Part shown: positions 24,701 to 31,180 of the stretch, one piece after another
Position numbering within the stretch: the stretch's first letter is position 1
How the letters are laid out: the number at the start of each line of letters is the position of its first letter
Assembly (NCBI RefSeq): GCF_004101785.1
Contig: NZ_CP035130.1
Location: 1,674,001-1,738,000 of the forward strand
Length of the DNA stretch: 64,000 nt
Direction: 5' to 3'
DNA from: Gudongella oleilytica
GTDB lineage: Bacteria; Bacillota; Clostridia; Tissierellales; Tissierellaceae
Made by a program: the position numbers and the translations under genes
The notes under the pieces: generated by a model
Database searches by the model: none
What the model saw: only the letters and a program-made list of their open reading frames with translations
Told to the model about the DNA's origin: nothing

Positions 24701-25132
24701 GATAATGAAAATAAACCTGCCATTCACAAATTAAAGAACAACGAAACGCTGAATGATGCAGATTGGGACGAGCTTGAGCAAATATTCTGGCATGAGGTAG
24801 GGACGGAGAAAGAGTATGAAGCAGCAGCTAACGGCGTTTCATTAGGTCGGTTTATTCGCGGAATCACCGGACTGTCACAGGAGGCAGCTTTGGCAGCTTT
24901 CTCTGGTTTCCTAGATGGTCAATTATTCACCGAACCGCAAATTACATTTGTCTACTATATCGTAGACTGGATTACTCGCTGGGGCACGCTGACTCCGGAA
25001 GATATGAAAGATGATGAATTTGCCGGCGGAGCAGACATTTTCGAAATATTCAGTGACAACCTTGATGCCTTCCGACGTATTAGGTCAACAATTGAAAGTA
25101 TAAATTCGAACGCTATACGGACGGCGGCATAG
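21788..25132 (+). CDS. hsdR: Type I restriction enzyme HsdR with N-terminal DUF4145
   Basis: A 1114-residue protein starting at an ATG behind AAAGGAGGG. Residues 1-140 form a DUF4145 domain, followed by a coiled coil (155-190). The nuclease domain has ESS-type VVEAKRTTVDPKVGRHQA (about 256-275), where E and K are catalytic. The motor domain has Walker A MATGTGKTRTAV (about 370), DEAH in IIIDEAHRSIF and TATPKDD. A long helical C-terminus binds the M subunit. R translocates DNA and cuts unmodified DNA. It needs HsdM, whose start is broken here. Confidence 0.93.
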   Translation: MANFDFLLSNREFQAFSSACIEAESSIAASPALCALGTRKSAELAVKWLYSVDKSLKMPFKDNLSALIYNPSFADSVDDEIMGKLKFIIKLGNFAAHTGKNISRHEATLSLGCLFDVVLFIDYCYGSAYEDRKFDESLLPSELAESISKDEFNNLKAELDAKDEERQKLLDDLKKMQSEMESLRASNTASRAYSAGTKSEADTRKSYIDVDLKAMGWKFRVDCFEEVPVFGMPNDSGDGYIDYVLNGDNGLPLAVVEAKRTTVDPKVGRHQAKLYADCLENQYGQRPFIFYTNGYDTWFWDDTNYPERKVYSVFSKEDLQRIMNRREQRIPFDNIQINPEITDRHYQKTAIQRICGEFSQSRRKSLLVMATGTGKTRTAVSLVDVLTSHAWATNILFLADRVELVKQAKSAFTKHMPNLSSCNLCKRGDDKPADRAIFSTYPTIMNAINEEKTEDGKKLFTPAHFDLIIIDEAHRSIFKKYRAIFDYFDALLVGLTATPKDDVGHNTYEFFGLENNMPTYAYEYGTAVSEGYLTDYHCIEKLFRIPTEGIHYDELSDEQQTMFEEAFDENEEIPDFISGEAINSQYYNIHTNQAIIQDLMTKGLKVEGGDKLGKTIIFAKNHSHAEFIKNQFDALYPQYHGDFARVIDNYEKYSEDLLTAFKQKDKYPQIAISVDMLDTGIDVPEILNLVFFKRVLSKTKFWQMFGRGTRLCENIFGPGEDKKQFYIFDYLGNFEFFRQDPKGKESDETISLAEYTFKLKVMLIRELQEMKFQESELINFRQSLVQDISTSISSLNKEQFQVKQNLQLVEKYADSDAFQCIGAIEAGNIISHLAGLVPALDDDESARRLDALMYKLSIAHVTGDDNTQRSIINRVKTIARTLEPKATIPQVLERREIISQVQQDCFWASATLLDIEEIRQQLRDLMQYLKKEMRAKVINVTDSVLLEKEGERFADDPAMEGYYQRAERYVKDNENKPAIHKLKNNETLNDADWDELEQIFWHEVGTEKEYEAAANGVSLGRFIRGITGLSQEAALAAFSGFLDGQLFTEPQITFVYYIVDWITRWGTLTPEDMKDDEFAGGADIFEIFSDNLDAFRRIRSTIESINSNAIRTAA

Positions 25133-25157
25133 ACAATATAAGCAAGGGTGGTAAGCC

Positions 25158-25865
25158 ATGATTAATTACAATGTATATTGCGACGAAAGTTGTCATTTAG
25201 AACATGATGGAATAAATATCATGGTTCTCGGAGCTGTTTGGTGTCCTCACGACTGCGTAAAAGAAATCAATGAACGCATACGCAAAATAAAAGTCAGAAA
25301 TGGCATATCTGAAACAGCAGAAATGAAATGGACAAAAATAAGTCCTGCTAAAACCCAATTATATGAAGACCTGGTCAATTATTTTTTTGATGAAGCAGAT
25401 CTTCATTTCAGAGCTTTGCTGATTCCTGATAAAACAAAGCTTGACCATGAAAGATTTAATCAGACGCACGATTTGTGGTACTATAAAATGTATTTCGAGA
25501 TGCTTAAGGCTATACTCTCGCCTACCGATTCCTATGAAATCTATATTGATGTCAAAGATAGTCACACAAATAGGAAAGCACAAAAATTAAAAGAAGTCTG
25601 CTGTAATTCCATGTATGATTTTGCATCACGCACCATTAAAAAAATACAACCCATACGTTCAGATGAAGTGCAAATCATGCAAATCGTCGACGTCTTAATT
25701 GGAGCTTTAGGTTATAATAATCGTATTTTCCCTGAAAACCACCAACTGAGCAAGGCAAAGCTCGACATTATCAAACTAATAAAAGAACGATCCGGTTATT
25801 CTTTAGATCGAAGTACCCTTCTTCGTGAAGATAAGCTTAATTTGTTCTTTTGGGATGCGAGGTAA
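25158..25865 (+). CDS. DUF3800 family protein
   Basis: A 235-residue protein starting 25 bases after hsdR. It opens with the family signature NVYCDESCHLEHDGINIMVL, with the D-E-S acidic pair, then YEIYIDVKDSHTNRK and EVQIMQIVDVLIGALGYN near the C-terminus. The acidic residues are laid out as in RNase H-like nucleases, so a metal-dependent nuclease activity is plausible but unproven. DUF3800 genes are common in prophages and defence islands. Its position in the restriction operon suggests a co-acting or accessory defence gene. Confidence 0.85.
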   Translation: MINYNVYCDESCHLEHDGINIMVLGAVWCPHDCVKEINERIRKIKVRNGISETAEMKWTKISPAKTQLYEDLVNYFFDEADLHFRALLIPDKTKLDHERFNQTHDLWYYKMYFEMLKAILSPTDSYEIYIDVKDSHTNRKAQKLKEVCCNSMYDFASRTIKKIQPIRSDEVQIMQIVDVLIGALGYNNRIFPENHQLSKAKLDIIKLIKERSGYSLDRSTLLREDKLNLFFWDAR

Positions 25866-25871
25866 CTGATA

Positions 25872-26387
25872 ATGGAAAATAATTGTTGGTTGCCAAATCT
25901 AGAGTTTTTTGAAGACTATAATAGCGAATGGGCCGCATACCAAAACGCTCTTTATACAATTTTCAAAAAAGATTTTATAGATTCCAGACCGTCTTTTAAA
26001 GGGATACGAGTTAGTATTAGAAAGCACCCAGTGGAGTATGGAAAGGAAGAAGCTTTTTTTCATGTCACTTGTCAGGATTATAACGGTGATGGTGAACGAG
26101 CACCAGATTTTCGCCGTTGCGAGAGAATTCGCTGGGTTAAGAGTTTTATTGAAGAACATAATTGCGACAGTTCAGCTTGCGCAGAATGCGATGGAATTAA
26201 GCTTTGGGAAGAACCCGCCCCTAGAGGAAGCTACAAAAGAGTTCACTTGCTTTTAGAAGAAGAGCGATATATGGTTGTAGTTGAGCCCCGCGATTCATAT
26301 TGTTTATTGATTACAGCTTTTTATTTTGAGCAAGATCACTCATTAAGAAAAAAGCTTCAGCACTATGCGGAATATTCGAATAGTTGA
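25872..26387 (+). CDS. Uncharacterised 171-residue protein at end of restriction operon
   Basis: It begins 6 bases after the DUF3800 stop with GAGGT upstream. I do not recognise the family with certainty. The first 60 residues are rich in aromatic residues (WLPNLEFFEDYNSEWAAYQN). Two Cys pairs lie at C-x4-C-x2-C (CDSSACAEC, about 115). The C-terminal third runs RVHLLLEEERYMVVVEPRD, then LLITAFYFE and LRKKLQHYAEY, a beta-hairpin-helix pattern seen in BECR/RelE-type RNases of phage toxins. That likeness is by eye only. With the DUF3800 gene it may be a two-gene module. Confidence 0.7.
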   Translation: MENNCWLPNLEFFEDYNSEWAAYQNALYTIFKKDFIDSRPSFKGIRVSIRKHPVEYGKEEAFFHVTCQDYNGDGERAPDFRRCERIRWVKSFIEEHNCDSSACAECDGIKLWEEPAPRGSYKRVHLLLEEERYMVVVEPRDSYCLLITAFYFEQDHSLRKKLQHYAEYSNS

Positions 26388-26437
26388 AAATCATGAACAA
26401 TTTTTAAATTCTTGCGTATACTATTACTAAGCTAGGA

Positions 26438-26577
26438 TATAATATGCTTTAGAACGTGCGTTCTGGTCCGAAATTTTTCTGGACAAAATGCGTATCATGT
26501 GCTATGCTCTAAGTAGCTCATTTACCATGTGTAAAAGGAGTTCCTGAAAACGTCTTGTTTATAGCAAGGCGTTTTTT
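26438..26577 (+). ncRNA. Possible short transcript ending at a terminator
   Basis: A TATAAT box (26438-26443) with a poorly spaced TTGCGT 20 bases upstream precedes about 100 bases without an open frame that end in a good terminator. A GGTCC/GGACA hairpin lies at about 26466-26485. It may instead be only the 3' end of the defence operon. Tentative. Confidence 0.25.
26549..26577 (+). terminator. Intrinsic terminator of the plus-strand operon
   Basis: CGTCTTG (26551-26557) pairs with CAAGGCG (one G-U) and is followed by TTTTTT (26572-26577). It is the only strong terminator after the seven-gene plus-strand run. Confidence 0.75.
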
Positions 26578-26629
26578 GCTGTCTAAAAAAGAAATAATAT
26601 ATTTTTGGACTAAAAGTATTTTGCTAACT

Positions 26630-26702
26630 AATGTCCAACGATTACTTCAAATGCTCAACGATATGCCCGAAAAATGCACACCCCCACCTAATGTCAAACG
26701 AT
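26630..26702 (+). repeat. Three phased 13-base direct repeats near ssrA
   Basis: AATGTCCAACGAT (26630-26642), AATGCTCAACGAT (26650-26662) and AATGTCAAACGAT (26690-26702) start exactly 20 and 40 bases apart. Such phased repeats suit binding by a recombinase arm domain or a partner protein. The surrounding 26578-26828 holds no gene. Confidence 0.6.
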
Positions 26703-26772
26703 TTGATGCCACGCTACCAGCTCTTAAAATCAGCGAACAATGAAAAATTCCAATGGCAGCGGCCCAAAAAAT

Positions 26773-26814
26773 GAAACAAGCAGTCTCCGAAAAACCTCGT
26801 GAACCGCTTGTTTC
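26773..26814. repeat. Inverted repeat GAAACAAGC / GCTTGTTTC
   Basis: Nine-base arms (26773-26781 and 26806-26814) with a 24-base centre, followed at once by a second GTTTCA copy. This is a layout seen at recombination sites. It lies 70 bases from the 3' end of ssrA. Tentative. Confidence 0.45.
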
Positions 26815-26828
26815 AAGCCGTTTCAGGG

Positions 26829-26877
26829 TAAAATAAAACCACCAACCGATAAAATACTTTTTATCAATTGATGGTAT
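26829..26877 (-). terminator. ssrA terminator
   Basis: On the minus strand, directly after the tmRNA CCA end: ACCA and TGGT, CAA and TTG, and GATAAAA and TTTTATC pair in turn, followed by TTTATTTT. Confidence 0.65.
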
Positions 26878-26883
26878 TACTTT

Positions 26884-27233
26884 TGGTGGAGGCGGTGGGT
26901 GTCGAACCCACGTCCGAAAATCCTTCCACAAGAGCTTCTCCGAGTGCAGTCAGCAATTTCACATTCCCTCTACCCATCTCCTGCTGACAGGATATGGGCT
27001 TTAGTAGCTTCATAGGTTCCGTTTCCAGCTCAAAGCTTTGCCGGACTCGGTTCCCCACTTAGATGACGATTCTATCCAGGTCGTGGGAATCCCGGCAGAA
27101 TCGAGCAGCTATATTAAGCTGCTAGTGCGTAATTATCGTTTGCGTTTAATTTAGTTGCCACTTTTAACGTTGCTTGGCGACAACGACTCGCTACTCCTGA
27201 TTCCGTATCCCCGTCGAAACCAAGTTCGCCCCC
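26884..27233 (-). ncRNA. ssrA: tmRNA (ssrA)
   Basis: A 350-nt one-piece tmRNA. The 5' end GGGGGCGAACTTGG and the 3' end with GGGTTCGACACCC and CCA form the tRNA-like acceptor and T arms. The open frame encodes the tag ANDNYALAA (27143-27117) followed by TAA. It rescues stalled ribosomes with SmpB, whose gene lies 60 bases upstream. The 3' end faces the mobile region, and tmRNA 3' ends are common integration sites for phages and islands. Confidence 0.96.
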
Positions 27234-27254
27234 GATACTTTTTATTGCAGATAA

Positions 27255-27283
27255 ATTATAACATATGTTCGAGTTTGTGTCAA
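27255..27283 (-). promoter_or_regulatory. ssrA promoter
   Basis: A perfect vegetative promoter: TTGACA (27283-27278), 17 bases, TATAAT (27260-27255), about 22 bases before the mature tmRNA 5' end. Strong constant expression is expected. Confidence 0.85.
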
Positions 27284-27292
27284 TTTTCGCCT

Positions 27293-27757
27293 CTATTGGT
27301 ACTTCTCGCTGGAATGTTGTGCTATCCTTCTCTCAGCATCCTTTTTAGCAATAGTGTCTCGTTTGTCGTATAACTTTTTTCCTCTTGCCAGAGCAAGCTC
27401 CAGTTTAACCTTACCATCCTTGAGATATATTGAAAGAGGAACCAGAGTAAACCCCTTTTGCTTCGTTTCACCTATCAGCTTCCTTATTTCCCTTCTATGA
27501 AGGAGTAGCTTTCTTTTTCTTAAAGGGTCTACATTGTAAATATTCCCCTGCTCATATGGACTTATATGCATCCCGTTAACATATACCTCGCCGTCATCAA
27601 TGGAAGCATAGGACTCCTTGATATTGACCTTGCCCTGACGTATGGATTTTACTTCAGTACCGGTGAGGACTATGCCTGCCTCCATGGTATCCTCTATGAA
27701 AAATTCGTGTCTTGCTTTTCTATTGGTTGCAATTACTTTAGTTCCAAGCTTTTTCAT
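27293..27757 (-). CDS. smpB: SsrA-binding protein SmpB
   Basis: A 154-residue protein of usual length. The OB-fold core is conserved: [39 protein letters not shown], and the basic C-terminal tail [20 protein letters not shown] that enters the mRNA channel of stalled ribosomes. It binds tmRNA and brings it to the ribosome. Located between rnr and ssrA, and probably transcribed from the promoter at 27788-27816 and from rnr. Confidence 0.97.
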   Translation of the reverse strand: MKKLGTKVIATNRKARHEFFIEDTMEAGIVLTGTEVKSIRQGKVNIKESYASIDDGEVYVNGMHISPYEQGNIYNVDPLRKRKLLLHRREIRKLIGETKQKGFTLVPLSIYLKDGKVKLELALARGKKLYDKRDTIAKKDAERRIAQHSSEKYQ

Positions 27758-27787
27758 GCAATCACCCTTTGAAAGTTTTCGAACTTC

Positions 27788-27816
27788 AGTGTAGCAAATT
27801 TAGTCATCTGTGTCAA
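27788..27816 (-). promoter_or_regulatory. Probable smpB promoter
   Basis: TTGACA (27816-27811), 17-base spacer, TACACT (27793-27788). The -35 box overlaps the last codons of rnr. Confidence 0.6.
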
Positions 27817-29929
27817 TATTGGCAGAGGCTATGGCAAAGTCAATATTCTTTTTACCAATATCCGCTCCTATGACTTTTATCCTTACCTCGTCGCCCAGTC
27901 TGTAAGTCCTTTTGGTCCTTTCGCCAACTATCATGTAGTTTCCCTCATCGAAGAAGTAGAAATCATCCTCCATATTACTGAAGTGGACTAATCCTTCAAT
28001 CGTGTTTTCAAGCTGCACGAACATCCCAAATGATGTCACAGAGGACACAATCCCGTCGTATTCCTCGCCGATCCTCTCAGCCATAAATTGAGCCTTCTTA
28101 AGGTCATCGACCTCTCTCTCGGCCTCCTCAGCCCTTCTTTCTGTCATTGATGTATGTTCAGCAACCTCCGGAAGCCAGCCTTCAAGGTGCTCCATCCTCC
28201 TATGGCTTAAGCTTCCCCGCAGAGTTTCCTTTATGATCCTGTGGATCTGAAGGTCAGGATATCTTCTTATTGGAGAAGTAAAATGCGAGTAATACTGTGC
28301 AGCAAGCCCAAAGTGTTTGCCTGGCTCTGAGCTATAAACAGCTTTTTGCATCGTCCTAAGAAGCAAGGTTGAGATTACGGGCTCCTCTCTCCTCCCTTTT
28401 ATCTCATCCGTAAGTCTTTGGAAGTCCTTGGGGTGAAGCTCCTTACCCCTTACTGAATAACCGAAGTTATGGATGAACCTAAGGAAATCAGCTAACTTTT
28501 CAGGATTTGGATCCTCATGTATCCTGTACAGGAATGGTACTTGAGCCCAGAAGAATCTTTCAGCAACAGTCTCATTGCAGACCAGCATAAACTCCTCGAT
28601 AAGTCTGTTCGCAACCCTTCTTTCCAGCTTCCTTACATCTATTGGCTTGCCATTCTCATCCAATTCGATGTAGCTTTCAGGGAAGTCAAAATCAATGCTT
28701 CCTCTTCGTTCCCTTCTCGATCTCAATATATCCATAAGCTCCTTCATGACGAAAAGCTCCTCTGCAACATCTCTCAATTTCCCCTCAGTTGAGGTCTTGC
28801 CTTCAAGCAAATCGGAGACATCATCATAAATAAGCCTTGCTTTGCTGTTTATTACTGATTCAAATATTTCATGGGCATAAACCTTGCCTTTTTTATCTAT
28901 GTCCATAATAACTGACATGGCAAGTCTGTCTTCCTTCGGATTCAGAGAACAAATACCATTGCTTAATTCATGGAGCAGCATTGGGATCACTCTATCGAGA
29001 AGATATACTGAGTTTCCCCTTTTAAGGGCTTCCTTGTCGAGTGGTGAGCCATCTTTCACGTAATGCGATACGTCGGCGATGTGGACCCCAAGCCTGTATC
29101 CTCCATTATCGAGGCTTTCTATGGATACTGCATCGTCAAGGTCCTTGGCATCTGCACCATCTATTGTGAACAGCTTAAGTTGTCTTAGATCTCTTCTTCG
29201 TGAAATCTCATCTTCAGGGATCCTCATTGGAACTGCTTGCGCTTCCTTAATGACATCTTCAGGGAAAACACTCGGCAGATTAAACATCCTTACTATGGAT
29301 AGTATGTCAGTTCCCTTCTCCCACGGGTATCCCAGAACCTCAATAACGTTCCCTTCGGGATTTCTCCTTGGTTCAGGCCATCTTGTAAGCTCCACGATTA
29401 CCTTTTGCCCATCCTTTGCATTCATTGATCCGGCTTTTGGGATGAAAATATCATAAGAGAGCTTATGATTGTCAGGAATAACAAACCCGAAATTCCCATT
29501 CCCCTCGTAGGTACCGATTACAGTCTCATTAGCCCTTTCAAGGATCCTGATTATCTCACCTTCCTGCTTTCTTGACGTCTCTCTGCGTTTAAGGATGTTA
29601 ACAACTACCTTGTCCCCATGCATAGCACCATTCATGTTCTCTGCGGATATAAATACGTCCTCGCCAGGTCTGTCCTTCGATATTACAAAACCGAATCCCT
29701 TTTCATTACCTTCCAAAACTCCCAGTGCCATATATTCGCTATTTAACAACCCATATCTTTCGTTCCGTGCTTTAAGTATTATACCTTCCTTTTCCATGCT
29801 TTCCAGCGATTTGAAAAACTCCCTTTGATCCTTTCTATCGATCTTAAAGGCAACGGCTATCTCCTCTTTCAGCATTGGCTTATATTTTGGCTGCTTCATA
29901 AATTCAATGATTATCTCTCTCATCGACAT
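27800..29929 (-). CDS. rnr: Ribonuclease R
   Basis: A 709-residue exoribonuclease of the RNB family. The order is an N-terminal helix-turn-helix, two cold-shock domains (GVLEGNEKGFGFVISKDRPG is the first), the RNB catalytic domain with TIDGADAKDLDDAVSIE (the Asp cluster, about residues 268-284), and an S1 domain ending near IDFAIASANID. It degrades structured RNA and, with SmpB-tmRNA, the mRNAs of stalled ribosomes. The start is placed at the ATG at 29929 with GGGGAG 7 bases upstream; a GTG at 29935 and an ATG at 29923 are in frame. Confidence 0.95.
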   Translation of the reverse strand: MSMREIIIEFMKQPKYKPMLKEEIAVAFKIDRKDQREFFKSLESMEKEGIILKARNERYGLLNSEYMALGVLEGNEKGFGFVISKDRPGEDVFISAENMNGAMHGDKVVVNILKRRETSRKQEGEIIRILERANETVIGTYEGNGNFGFVIPDNHKLSYDIFIPKAGSMNAKDGQKVIVELTRWPEPRRNPEGNVIEVLGYPWEKGTDILSIVRMFNLPSVFPEDVIKEAQAVPMRIPEDEISRRRDLRQLKLFTIDGADAKDLDDAVSIESLDNGGYRLGVHIADVSHYVKDGSPLDKEALKRGNSVYLLDRVIPMLLHELSNGICSLNPKEDRLAMSVIMDIDKKGKVYAHEIFESVINSKARLIYDDVSDLLEGKTSTEGKLRDVAEELFVMKELMDILRSRRERRGSIDFDFPESYIELDENGKPIDVRKLERRVANRLIEEFMLVCNETVAERFFWAQVPFLYRIHEDPNPEKLADFLRFIHNFGYSVRGKELHPKDFQRLTDEIKGRREEPVISTLLLRTMQKAVYSSEPGKHFGLAAQYYSHFTSPIRRYPDLQIHRIIKETLRGSLSHRRMEHLEGWLPEVAEHTSMTERRAEEAEREVDDLKKAQFMAERIGEEYDGIVSSVTSFGMFVQLENTIEGLVHFSNMEDDFYFFDEGNYMIVGERTKRTYRLGDEVRIKVIGADIGKKNIDFAIASANIDTDD

Positions 29930-29974
29930 ATCCACTCTCCCCTTCCATCATAATCATTATGTACCCTTGCGGGC

Positions 29975-30009
29975 AAAAAAATGTAAGATACTTAAAATAT
30001 CCTACATTT
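29975..30009 (-). terminator. Terminator after ddl
   Basis: A 12-bp stem with one G-U pair (minus strand AAATGTAGGATA with TATCTTACATTT) followed by seven T. It overlaps the ddl stop codon and separates the cell-wall genes from rnr. Confidence 0.75.
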
Positions 30010-31168
30010 TGCCTGTTTTTGATCCGAACTGGGTTCTTGCAAACAGATTTGAATCAAAGGTGTACATGTTTTTCTCTTTTTCCTTGTGGGTTATCAGGGC
30101 GATTTCTATCATCTTATCGATAAGAGTTTTAAAATCGTATCCTTTGCCCTCCCATAGATAGAAAGCAAGAGATCCGGGGAGAGTGTTTATCTCGTTTACA
30201 TACACACTGCCGTTTTCAGCTAAAAGAAAGTCAATTCTTGCATTTCCTCTTCCATCGATTGCCATGAAGGCATGTTTTGCAAGGTTTTCGATTTGCTTTC
30301 TCATATCGTCCGGTATATTGGCAGGAATTGCTCTTTTAGAATCTTCCCCTTTTTCTGATTTGTCCCCGCGGATATATTTATCGTCAAATGACAACAGGTC
30401 TGTCCAGCCTATAGGCTCTTCGCAAAGAGATGCCTCTACCTGGTCATCATAACCAAGAACGGCACAGTTTATCTCTCTCGGGTTTTCAACAGCCTTCTCA
30501 ATTATTAGCTTCCGGTCGTAGCTTGCGGCAATCTGGAAGGCAAACTCCAGCATCTCCCTGTTTTTAGCCTTTGATATTCCTATACTTGATCCAAGGTTTG
30601 CCGGTTTTACGAATACAGGATACCCTAGCTTCTTCTCAATTTCCTCTATGACCTGGGATTTCCCGGAGATCCATTGTGATCTATAGAACCATAGGAATTC
30701 TACAACAGGAAGATCGTTTGCCTTATATACGTCCTTCATTACAATCTTGTCCATCCCTACTGCCGATGCCAGAACACCTGCACCAGCGTAGGGCAGATTC
30801 AGCAACTCAAGAAGTCCCTGTACGCTTCCATCCTCACCGTTAGTTCCGTGGAAAGCTGGGAAAAATATATCCACCTTATCAAATACCTTCTTGCCGAAAA
30901 TCCCTGCTTCTTCAGGATGAAGATATAGGTTCCCATCCCCATGGATCCCTGAAAGCATGATCCTCTTTGTGTCTTTCAAATTGTTCTCCTTAAAGGATTT
31001 AAAGCTCAGCAGGCTCCTTCCCGTTAGCCATCTACCGTCTTTGTCTACGTATACAGGAATTGGATCATATTTGGTTTTGTCCATATTCTCAATGATCTGC
31101 ATTGCAGTTATCACAGAAACCTCGTGTTCTACACTTCTACCGCCAAACAGCACTCCTACCTTTTTCAC
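30002..31168 (-). CDS. ddl: D-alanine--D-alanine ligase
   Basis: A 388-residue ATP-grasp ligase joining two D-alanines for the peptidoglycan stem peptide. The start is GTG at 31168 (MKKVGVLFGGRSVEHEVS), a typical Ddl N-terminus. GYPVFVKPANLGSSIGISKA is the ATP-binding lobe and ARIDFLLAENGSVYVNEINT holds the metal ligands. It is slightly longer than usual (about 350-370), with an insert around SEKGEDSKRAIPANIP. It follows murF by 12 bases, so both ligases that make and use D-Ala-D-Ala are co-expressed. Nothing seen points to D-lactate or D-serine specificity. Confidence 0.92.
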   Translation of the reverse strand: MKKVGVLFGGRSVEHEVSVITAMQIIENMDKTKYDPIPVYVDKDGRWLTGRSLLSFKSFKENNLKDTKRIMLSGIHGDGNLYLHPEEAGIFGKKVFDKVDIFFPAFHGTNGEDGSVQGLLELLNLPYAGAGVLASAVGMDKIVMKDVYKANDLPVVEFLWFYRSQWISGKSQVIEEIEKKLGYPVFVKPANLGSSIGISKAKNREMLEFAFQIAASYDRKLIIEKAVENPREINCAVLGYDDQVEASLCEEPIGWTDLLSFDDKYIRGDKSEKGEDSKRAIPANIPDDMRKQIENLAKHAFMAIDGRGNARIDFLLAENGSVYVNEINTLPGSLAFYLWEGKGYDFKTLIDKMIEIALITHKEKEKNMYTFDSNLFARTQFGSKTGKM

Positions 31169-31180
31169 AGATGGACCCCC

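Noticed and set aside
26647-27058. Minus-strand frames of 94 and 64 codons over the tmRNA 3' half and the adjoining spacer.
   Set aside because: They coincide with the tmRNA structure and its terminator; no ribosome sites and no protein-like pattern.
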